DNA of 6,479 nucleotides from CAZXCQ01 sp964639275 (GTDB taxonomy: Bacteria > Desulfobacterota > DSM-4660 > Desulfatiglandales > Desulfatiglandaceae), in assembly GCA_964639275.1 (NCBI GenBank), contig CAZXCQ010000323.1, forward strand, positions 1 through 6,479, given 5' to 3'. The notes under the pieces are model-generated. The model saw only the letters and a program-made list of their open reading frames with translations, was not told the origin of the DNA and searched no databases. This document shows, piece after piece, positions 1 through 6,429 of the stretch; within the stretch, counting starts at the first letter, position 1, and every line of letters starts with the position of its first letter. A program made the translations under genes and the position numbers.

Positions 1-2
1 AG

Positions 3-52
3 AAAAAAAGACCCCCATGCCACACCTTTCCCCCTGTTTTTTGAGATGTTAC
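3..52 (+). repeat. Left arm of a 50-bp inverted repeat flanking the window
   Basis: Positions 3-52 match the reverse complement of 6430-6479 at 49 of 50 positions; the only difference is T39 against G6443 (C in the complement). Similarity stops abruptly at 53. The outer tip is an A7 run followed by GACCCCCATGCC. It begins 35 nt beyond the mvhD stop. It may be the end of a transposable element, or an IS copy that continues outside the window. Confidence 0.9.
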
Positions 53-87
53 TTCAAATCTTGAATCGACTTGGTTTGAACGGCCTG
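53..87 (-). other. Short 3' flank of the operon
   Basis: Thirty-five nt separate the mvhD stop from the inverted repeat. A weak dyad, TTCAA and TTGAA around 3 nt (53-65), is present but has no following T run inside this stretch, so I cannot call a terminator. The T7 at the outward tip of the repeat arm is not preceded by a stem. Confidence 0.4.
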
Positions 88-519
88 TTATGCCGCCTTT
101 TTTTGCCTCGCTATCTTGATGGGATTTGGGCCCATCTCCCGTATCTTCTGGGTCATTTCATTGGCAAACCGGACAAAATGAGGGGCCTCGCTGGAAGAGA
201 GATTGTACATACGCACCCGCTCCCCTCCGATGCCGATGGTGTCCAGGATGCGCTGGGCCTGCTCGACCCGCTTTCTGGCCCGGATGTTTCCCTTCTCAAA
301 GCGGCAATCCCCTTCCATACAGCCAACCACGTAGACGCCATCGGCCCCCTTTTCAAAGGCCTTGAGAATGTAGATAAGATCCACCTTGCCGGTGCAGGGA
401 ATGCTGACGATCTTGATGTTGCTCGGATACTGTAGGCGCATCGAACCTGCCAGGTCCGCGGCAGTATACCCTCAGGCCTGACAACAAAATGCAATGATAA
501 TCGGTTCAAACGATTCCAT
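88..519 (-). CDS. mvhD: Selenocysteine-containing MvhD/FrhD-type [2Fe-2S] electron-transfer subunit
   Basis: The product is 143 residues when read through the UGA at 472-474, the normal size of MvhD, the delta subunit that passes electrons from a hydrogenase or other donor to HdrA. The N-terminus reads ESFEPIIIAFCCQA-Sec16-GYTAADLAGS, matching the family's CCxxC motif with Sec in place of the third Cys. Further conserved Cys are C42 (PCTGKVD), C67 and C72 (GCMEGDC), followed by EKGNIRARKRV. The start at 519 is supported by AAGGAG 7 nt upstream and by the TGATG overlap with the hdrA stop, which implies translational coupling. Without read-through the predicted gene would begin at 441 and lose the CCxx-Sec motif. 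No hydrogenase genes are adjacent, so the partner is probably the HdrA encoded just upstream, with MvhD linking it to MetF or to another donor. A basic tail (KIARQKKAA) ends the protein. Confidence 0.93.
442..458 (-). promoter_or_regulatory. Candidate bacterial SECIS hairpin for MvhD Sec16
   Basis: Arms CGGACCU and AGGUUCG pair over 7 bp (one G-U) around a GGC loop that begins 20 nt after the UGA, almost the same spacing as in the hdrA element. An alternative fold, CUGCC with GGCAG starting 7 nt after the UGA, competes with it. Either fold puts a GG near the apex, but the choice between them is not certain. Confidence 0.55.
472..474 (-). other. UGA selenocysteine codon, MvhD Sec16
   Basis: The TGA falls at the third position of the MvhD CCxxC cluster motif (C12, C13, Sec16), in frame with the well-supported start at 519 and with the conserved remainder of MvhD. 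Sec-containing MvhD/VhuD homologues are known in methanogens and deltaproteobacteria. Confidence 0.92.
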
Positions 520-3500
520 CACAAGACTCCTTCCAGCAAGGCCTCCACCTTGCTCAAGACTTGATCATCTTCATACCAATTGAGCTGGATAATCTTGGCG
601 GGGCACTCCCCCGCGCATATGCCGCAACCCCGGCAAAGGGCAGGGTCAATTTCGCTCACCCCCTCTTCGTTGATGCGGGGCACCCCATAGGGGCAGGAAC
701 GCACGCATATAAGGCACGAGGCACATCGCTCCTGGTCTACCTCGGCGGTTACCACCGACAGGGTGATCTCTGACTGGGAAAGAAATGTTGCCGCGCGGGA
801 GGCCGCTGCCATGGCCTGAGAAATGGCCTCTGTGATCAGTTTTGGACCATGTGCAGTCCCGCACACAAAAATGGCGTCGCTTGCCATGTCAACGGGTCGC
901 AGCTTGACGTGGGCCTCCATAAAATACCCATCCGGGTTGCGTGCCAGTTTTAAAATGGAGGCCAGTTCCTCTGTGTCCTGTGCCCTTGCACCGGCGCTGA
1001 GGACCAGGAGGTCAGCGGAGAGCCTGATGTCCCTTTGAAGGACATGATCTCTCGTGACCACGTCGAGGCCCTGTTCCGTGGACTCCACCCGGGGAGGCGC
1101 CTCCTTTTCAAACCGGATAAATATGATTCCCTGACGCCGGGCCTCCCGGTAGTAGTTTTCCAGCAGACCGTAGGTGCGAATATCCCGATAGAGGACATAT
1201 ACATTTGCTTCAGGATTGAGTTCCTTGATCTGGAGGGCATTTTTTACGGCATTTTGACAGCAGATCCTTGAACAGTTGGGGTAATCATCGTTTCTGGACC
1301 CCACGCACTGGATCATGACCACATCCTTGAGATCAGAGGCCCCTTTGATCTCCAGCCGCTTCGCCAGTTCGATCTGGGTCACAACCCTTTCATCCTCGCC
1401 GTAAAGATACTCCTGGGGAACATACTCATTGGCCCCGGTGGCCAGTATGACCACCCCGTGATCGATCTTTCTCTCATACATCCCCGGACCCACCAATACC
1501 TCGGTGGTAAAATTCCCTTTAAACCCACCAAAACCCACAATAAGAGACTCGGTCAGCACCTGGATCTTTTCGTGACGCTCGATCCGGTCCACCAGTTCAA
1601 GGAGATATTCATTGATGTCCTCCCCCTCGATGGTATGGGTCAATTCTCTCGAAAGGCCCCCCAAGCGATTCTCCTTTTCCACAATGACCACCTCAAAGCC
1701 CTGATCCCCCAGACCCAGGGCCGCGGTCATACCGGCAACCCCGCCGCCGACCACGAGCGCCCGTTTGTTGACGGAAATCCGTCTGGCCTTGAGCGGTTTG
1801 AGCAGGGCCGCCCTTGCCACGGCCATTCTGATCAGGTCCTTTGCCTTCTCGGTCGCCGTTGCTGGATCATCGCTGTGGACCCAGGAGTCCTGGTTTCTGA
1901 TATTGGCCATATCAAAGAGCTGCGGGTTCAAGCCACAGGCCTGGATGGTCTCCTGGAAAAGGATCTGATGGGTCATGGGGGAACATGCCGCCACCACCAC
2001 CCGGTTGAGCCCCTTTTCTTGGATGACCGCCTTCATCCTATCCTGGGTATCCTGTGCACAGGTAAAAAGGTTCTGGTCCACATGGTCAACATAGGGGAGT
2101 GACGAGGCATACTCGGCCACGGCGGGCACGTCCACGACCCCGCCGATGTTGGTACCGCAGTTGCAAACAAAGACACCGATCCTGGGTTCCTCGCCGGTGA
2201 CGTCCTTTTCTTCCGTTATCTCCTGGGTCTGGGTCTCGGTCGATCTTGCCTCGCTAAGATCCATACCGGCCGCACAGGACGCTGCACTCGCCTCGGTCAC
2301 GGATTGGGGAATGTCTTTTGGCCCTTGAAAAGCGCCACTCACATAAATCCCCTTTCTGGATGTGTCTACCGGATGAAATGTATGGGTGTGGCAAAATCCC
2401 GCCTCATTCAACTCGATTTGGAGCCTCCCGGCGAGCTCCTTCACCTCTGAGGCGATCTCCATACCCACCGAAAGGATGACCATATCAAATATCTCTTCGA
2501 CGATTTCTCCTTTTTCGGTGGCATACTTTATCAGGAGATCGTTCGAGGCCTCGATCGGATCAATGGTGTGGACCCGGGACCGAATAAATCGGACACCGTG
2601 TTTGTCCCTGGCATCATTATAATATCGCTCAAAATCCTTACCATGGGTCCTCATATCCATAAAGAAGATCGCGCAGTCTAGGTCACCCCCAGCGTGTTCT
2701 TTGGCAATGACGGCCTCCTTGACGGCATACATACAGCAGACCGAAGAACAGTAGCTGTGATCACAGCGATTGATGTCTCTTGAGCCCACACACTGGATCC
2801 ACGCGATCTTCTTGGGTTCTTTTTCGTCAGAAAGCCTCACCAGGTGTCCCATGGTCGGACCCGAGGCCGAGAGGATCCTCTCAAACTCCAACGAAGTCAT
2901 GACACTGGAGTGTCTGGCGTAGTTATAGGTATCAAACCGTGAAGGATCGAAGGGACAAAAACCGGGCGTCAGGATAATGGAGCCCACCCTCAATTCGATG
3001 CTCTGTGCTTGTTGCGCGTGGGTCTCCAGTGTAACCGCGCCCGGGCCACAGGCCGCCACACATTGAAAACACTCACAGCAGTATCCACAGTTTAGACAAC
3101 GATGTGCCTCCCCCTGACCGATCTCCTCATCGTATCCCTGCTCCACTTCATCAAAGTTGGCCTTTCGCTTTTCAACGGGGAGCACCGGCATCTCCGCCCT
3201 CGGTTCTGCGGCCCCCCCTTCAGGGATCGGACGGTAGACGGGATCTTCGTTTGAAATGGGTTCCCTTCCTTCGGCCATATCCCGCCCATCCAGATACCGG
3301 ACGATCGATTCAGCGGCCTCGCGACCGGCCGCGATGGCGCCAATGGCGACCCAGGGTCCGGTCTGGGCGTCACCACCCGCAAAGACACCGTGCTGTTTCG
3401 TAGCAAAGGTGACAGGGTCTACCTCGATGGTCCCCCAGCGAGAAAAATCCAGTCCGATCACATCCTCCAGGGCCGACAGGTCAGGTCTCTGGCCAATGGC

Positions 3501-4970
3501 CGGGATCAACTGGTCGATCTCGATATCATACTCACTCCCGGGAATGGGGATCGGTCGCCTCCTTCCCGAGGAATCCGCCTCTCCTAGCTCCATCCGGATA
3601 CACCTGAGCCCGACGACCGCACCGTCCTGCGTCAAGACCTCCTGGGGGGCGGAAAGGTAGGTGATGGTGGTCCCTTCCTCTTCTGCAGCCTGGATCTCTT
3701 CCTCCCATGCCGGCATTTCGGTTCGTGTCCGCCGGTAAATAATCTGAACATGCCCCGCACCCAACCGGACCGCAGCGCGCGCCACATCGATGGCCACGTT
3801 GCCGCCACCAATGATCGCAACTCTCTTTCCCACTTCTGCGTGGCCCGTGAGGTTGACCTCTCTGAGAAAGTCAACCCCCTGGCAAACCCCTTTGGCGCCC
3901 TCCCCGGGGATCCCCAGCTCAATTCCTTTGTGCGCGCCAATGGCCAGATAGACGGCCTTGTAGCCCTCTCTAAAGAGGTCATCTATCGTCATATCGGGCC
4001 CAAGAGGGGTATTGGTCTTTATCTCCACCCCCAGGGCGGTGACAACCTCGATCTCTCGGTCAAGGACCTCGCGGGGGAGGCGGTGCGCAGGTATCCCCAC
4101 CCGCAACATGCCGCCCGGCTCTGGCAGGGCCTCAAAAATGGTGGACTTAACCCCTTTTCGCGCCAGGTGATAGGCAGCGGAGAGACCAGCAGGACCGGAT
4201 CCGATGATGGCCACCTTTTCATCCCTTGGAGCCTGGCATTTAACCTCTATCTGTCTGGGGTCAAATTGATCGGCTGCCAAACGCTTCAGATCCCTGATGG
4301 CAACCGCCTCATCAACCTCGCACCGCCGGCAGGCATTCTCGCATCCATGCGGGCAGATCCTCCCGAGTACACCGGGGAGGGGAAGGTCCTCCATGATGAT
4401 CTCGAGGGCCTCCCGATATTTTCCCTGCCCCACCATTTGCACGTATCCCTGTACGTTAAGTCTGGCGGGGCAAGTCAAACGGCACGGGGCCTCATCCGCC
4501 TTCTGGATTGCAAAGGCGCCGGGTATTGCCTGGGGGTATTTCTTATAGGCGGCCCTTCTATGGCTCAGCCCCTGATCGTATTCATTGGGAAGAGACACCG
4601 GGCATACGCCCTGACAATCGCCGCACGCTGTGCACTTTGATTGATCAATATAACGCGGTGTCTTTGTGACAGCGACCCTAAAATTGCCGCGAGTGCCTTC
4701 CACCCGGGCCACTTCGGCGCAGGTGATCAGTTTAATGTTCAGATGCCGGCCGACCTCGACCAGTTTTGGCGAGATGATTCACATGGCACAGTCATTGGTG
4801 GGAAACGTCTTGTCCAGTTCGGACATAATACCACCAATGGCAGATGATTTCTCAACGAGATAGACATAGTAGCCAGAGTTCGCTAGATCCAACGCAGATT
4901 GCATGCCAGCGATGCCCCCGCCAACGATCATGACGGAACCTGATATTTTTTTGGACTGGCTATCTGACAT
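519..4970 (-). CDS. hdrA: Selenocysteine-containing HdrA-GltD-HdrA fusion (heterodisulfide reductase subunit A-like)
   Basis: Read through the in-frame UGA at 4779-4781, this is one uninterrupted 1483-residue cytoplasmic flavin/iron-sulfur protein. Modules in order: (1) HdrA FAD domain with GGGIAG at 17-22 and NDCAM-Sec64-IISPK; (2) ferredoxin motif C113/C116/C119/C123; (3) an inserted GltD/NfnB-like module, about 157-624, with Cys 163, 167, 206, 210, 214, 217, FAD motif GSGPAG 257-262, NAD(P) motif GGGNVA 388-393 and YRR 412-414 suggesting NADPH; (4) Cys-rich 625-641, then the rest of the first HdrA with QCVGSRD and C736/C741/C745/C746; (5) an acidic linker near 907-926; (6) a second HdrA with N-terminal domain Cys 936, 938, 971, 996, FAD motif GGGVAG 1075-1080 and C1233/C1237/C1238; (7) a C-terminal 2[4Fe-4S] ferredoxin, Cys 1416-1426 and 1446-1456. 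The second HdrA lacks the Cys/Sec motif. Ordinary HdrA is about 650 residues. The likely role is flavin-based electron bifurcation linking NAD(P)H, ferredoxin and MetF; that role is inferred. The ATG start follows AAAGGAAAG. Confidence 0.9.
527..532 (-). promoter_or_regulatory. Ribosome binding site of mvhD, inside the hdrA 3' end
   Basis: AAGGAG lies 7 nt before the ATG at 519, within the last codons of hdrA. It is the key evidence that mvhD translation starts upstream of its UGA codon, because the ATG at 441 has only a weak AGG in front of it. Confidence 0.8.
4746..4763 (-). promoter_or_regulatory. Candidate bacterial SECIS hairpin for HdrA Sec64
   Basis: Fifteen nt after the UGA, arms CUGGUC and GGCCGG form a 6-bp stem (with G-U pairs) around the hexaloop GAGGUC. 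The loop starts 21 nt after the UGA, inside the 16-37 nt window usual for bacterial SECIS elements. It contains AGGUC, as in the E. coli fdhF loop that SelB recognises. The hairpin lies inside the coding sequence, as is normal in bacteria. It was folded by eye. Confidence 0.65.
4779..4781 (-). other. UGA selenocysteine codon, HdrA Sec64
   Basis: The in-frame TGA lies between NDCAM and IISPKLVEVGRH, a continuous HdrA signature in which this position is normally cysteine. Conserved HdrA sequence runs on both sides in the same frame. There is no ribosome binding site or family-type N-terminus after it, so it is not a real stop. Sec at this HdrA position is known from methanogens such as Methanocaldococcus and from sulfate-reducing deltaproteobacteria. 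Confidence 0.92.
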
Positions 4971-4975
4971 AGTAT

Positions 4976-4984
4976 CTTTCCTTT
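4976..4984 (-). promoter_or_regulatory. Ribosome binding site of hdrA
   Basis: AAAGGAAAG lies in the 18-nt metF-hdrA gap, with its AGGA core 8 nt before the ATG at 4970. It supports initiation upstream of the UGA rather than at the GTG at 4712. Confidence 0.65.
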
Positions 4985-4988
4985 CCCA

Positions 4989-5864
4989 TTATAAATTTGC
5001 TTCGTCCAGTACCTGAGCGAGCTTATCCTCCCAGCCGACAGTCGATATCAAGACACCGGCCATCCCCATATCCTTAACCTGAACGATGATCTCTCCGGCA
5101 AGGCGAATACACTCCCCGACCTTGTCCGGTGCCTTCTGGATCCTCCTGATCATCTCAGAGGGGATAGATATCCCCCTTACATTGTGATCAATGTAACGAG
5201 CCATTCCAGCCGACTTCAGAAGGAGCACGGTCGGGATCACCGCAATATCACTGGTGTTGACTCGCTTCATGAACTGCTGGAAACGGCGAATATCAAAGAT
5301 CGGATTGGTGATGAGGTATTCGACCCCAAGACCCATCATATTTTTTATGTTTTCCAGCTCTATCTCCAGAACCCCCCCTGTGGCACCTGTATCCACGGTG
5401 GAGCCGACACAAAACCTGGGAGGATTTTTTATTTCAACACCCGCCAGGTCCCTTCCACCCTGGAGTCTCTTGATAACATCAAGGAGTTCCATGAGATTGA
5501 GGTCATTAACGGTTCTCGCGTGGGGGTGATCCCCATAGGTAATATCAGCCCCTGCAACTGCCATGACGTTTTTGACCCCCAAGGCCCCTGCCGCCAGGAT
5601 GTCCGCCTGGAGGGCCAAACGGTTTCTGTCCCGGCAGCAGACCTGAAATACGGTATCGACCCCCCCCTTTTCGAAAAAGGCGCACCCGCCCAGAGAACTG
5701 GCCTTTAGGACCGCGTTGGCCATTTCAGGGACGACAACGGCATCTACCCGTCCCCTCACCTTATTGGCATCTTTGAGAAGCCCCGAGAAATCGGTCCCTT
5801 TGGGTGGCTCGAACTCACCCAGGATGACAAATCTTCCAGAAGCAATCTTTTCCTTTAACCGCAT
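4989..5864 (-). CDS. metF: MetF-type 5,10-methylenetetrahydrofolate reductase homologue
   Basis: The product is 291 residues, the usual length of short bacterial MetF TIM-barrel flavoproteins, which reduce methylene-THF to methyl-THF in the cytoplasm (methyl branch of the Wood-Ljungdahl pathway). Visible family features are the N-terminal GEFEPPKG (E17 aligns with catalytic Glu28 of E. coli MetF), QVCCRDRNR at 75-82, the GDHPHA loop at 111-116 followed by NDLN, and YLITNPIFD at 183-191. Two active-site positions look divergent: the Asp120 equivalent reads Ala106 with Asp107 next to it, and the Gln183 equivalent reads Asn187. The start at 5864 is chosen because GGAGGT lies 7 nt upstream; an ATG at 5948 would add 28 residues without family resemblance. 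It is the first gene of the operon, 18 nt before hdrA. The neighbouring HdrA and MvhD suggest that electrons are delivered through them rather than by MetF's own NAD(P)H site. The family call is firm; the exact substrate is less so. Confidence 0.9.
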   Translation of the reverse strand: MRLKEKIASGRFVILGEFEPPKGTDFSGLLKDANKVRGRVDAVVVPEMANAVLKASSLGGCAFFEKGGVDTVFQVCCRDRNRLALQADILAAGALGVKNVMAVAGADITYGDHPHARTVNDLNLMELLDVIKRLQGGRDLAGVEIKNPPRFCVGSTVDTGATGGVLEIELENIKNMMGLGVEYLITNPIFDIRRFQQFMKRVNTSDIAVIPTVLLLKSAGMARYIDHNVRGISIPSEMIRRIQKAPDKVGECIRLAGEIIVQVKDMGMAGVLISTVGWEDKLAQVLDEANL

Positions 5865-5871
5865 GACGTGG

Positions 5872-5877
5872 ACCTCC
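5872..5877 (-). promoter_or_regulatory. Ribosome binding site of metF
   Basis: GGAGGT lies 7 nt before the ATG at 5864, a near-ideal Shine-Dalgarno site. It decides the metF start against the upstream in-frame ATG at 5948. Confidence 0.85.
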
Positions 5878-5942
5878 GAATTTATATGGGGTAATCCGCT
5901 TCCCTGGCCCAAAAACCGAGGGGCCTTCAAGCAAAATGCCGG

Positions 5943-5956
5943 TTCCACCTATGGAA
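5943..5956. promoter_or_regulatory. Short dyad at the predicted transcript start
   Basis: TTCCA and TGGAA form a perfect 5-bp inverted repeat around 4 nt, directly downstream of the candidate -10. It could be an operator half-site pair or a small 5' leader hairpin. Dyads this short are common by chance. Confidence 0.25.
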
Positions 5957-5961
5957 AGCCC

Positions 5962-5990
5962 TGTTTATCGTTATTCATGAGTTTTGTCAA
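5962..5990 (-). promoter_or_regulatory. Candidate sigma-70-type promoter of the metF-hdrA-mvhD operon
   Basis: A perfect -35 hexamer TTGACA is at 5985-5990. With 17-bp spacing the -10 reads TAAACA (5962-5967, 3 of 6 matches); with 15-bp spacing it reads GATAAA (5964-5969, 4 of 6). Transcription would start near 5955, leaving a leader of roughly 90 nt before metF. No other good promoter was seen between here and metF, and the genes are too close together for internal ones. Confidence 0.45.
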
Positions 5991-6075
5991 CTCTGATCCT
6001 GAATCACATGGCGTGCAACAAGGTCCCTTTGATTTCACGAATCAGTTTAGCTTTTTGAAACTAGCGCTTGGGTAG

Positions 6076-6105
6076 GGGAATGGGGGTTTGGAATCCCCAT
6101 TGCCC
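6076..6105. repeat. Strong inverted repeat (hairpin) upstream of the operon
   Basis: AATGGGG (6079-6085) pairs perfectly with CCCCATT (6095-6101) around a 9-nt loop. The stem extends by GGG/CCC (6076-6078 with 6103-6105) past one bulged G. There is no T run on either side, so it is not a classical intrinsic terminator. It may be a processing or factor-dependent termination structure for a gene outside the window, or a repetitive palindromic element. Confidence 0.6.
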
Positions 6106-6149
6106 GGCTTTCAAACGTCTAAAGTGTTACGAACCTTGCAATCATGGTC

Positions 6150-6186
6150 TGTAGAAAAATCCAACTCCGGTGTAGAAAAATCCAAC
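6150..6186. repeat. Tandem pair of identical 16-bp repeats, 21 bp apart
   Basis: TGTAGAAAAATCCAAC occurs at 6150-6165 and again, unchanged, at 6171-6186, with a period of 21 bp (two helical turns). The surrounding DNA is AT-richer than the operon. Closely spaced terminal repeats of this kind occur at the ends of some insertion sequences such as the IS21 family, and also as tandem protein binding sites. No transposase gene is in the window, so the origin is open. Confidence 0.8.
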
Positions 6187-6429
6187 AGGTGGCAAACAAC
6201 ACATAATTGCCATAGAAAACAGTTAATTGACCCGCAACAAAAAAATGGATTTGTCCTGTCTGTAGCTTTTTTCAACACTCTGCGATTTGTCCCATAGGCC
6301 CGCCCTTGGAATCCCTCTGACTCTAAACAGATCAATAGCTCAATTAAATCACCTAGATATAAGTTTCGGTGAGAGTTCTTTAATCGATGGCACAACCCTT
6401 GCTCCTTCCAAAAGCGACGGCAGTAAAAC

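Larger units (their letters stand above)
5991..6429. other. Gene-free upstream region between the promoter and the right repeat arm
   Basis: I see no supported gene in this stretch. It contains the hairpin at 6076-6105 and the tandem repeats at 6150-6186. From about 6110 to 6420 it is clearly more AT-rich than the operon. The only sizeable open frame (minus, 6111-6395, 94 codons) gives a Cys-rich peptide with no family resemblance, has the tandem repeats inside it, and has no convincing ribosome site. The base composition and repeats suggest mobile-element debris. Confidence 0.6.

Noticed and set aside
88..441. mvhD as a 117-residue protein starting at the ATG at 441
   Set aside because: It would lack the CCxxC/Sec motif. 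A stronger ribosome site and the hdrA overlap support 519.
1458..2102. 214-codon plus-strand open frame
   Set aside because: It is antisense to the second HdrA unit. Its His/Pro/Gly-rich composition is typical of a shadow frame.
3750..4640. 296-codon plus-strand open frame
   Set aside because: It is antisense to the GltD-like part of hdrA, with no family features. It is a shadow of a GC-rich conserved gene.
519..4712. hdrA as a 1397-residue protein starting at the GTG at 4712
   Set aside because: Conserved HdrA sequence with the FAD motif continues upstream in the same frame through one UGA at a known Sec position. The GTG lies in mid-domain.
472..4781. The two UGA codons as sequencing errors or pseudogene mutations
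   Set aside because: Both fall precisely at Cys positions known to be Sec in homologues, both are followed by hairpins at the right distance, and neither gene has any other lesion.
4989..5948. metF starting at the ATG at 5948 (319 residues)
   Set aside because: The extra 28 residues do not resemble MetF, the candidate -10 (5962-5969) lies only about 15 nt upstream of it, and GGAGGT directs initiation at 5864.
6248..6292. 9-bp direct repeat GATTTGTCC, 36 bp apart
   Set aside because: Too short and isolated to distinguish from chance in AT-rich DNA.
6111..6395. 94-codon minus-strand open frame, possible small Cys-rich protein
   Set aside because: No recognisable family, no convincing ribosome site, tandem DNA repeats inside it, and AT-rich mobile-type surroundings. 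Coding cannot be supported.
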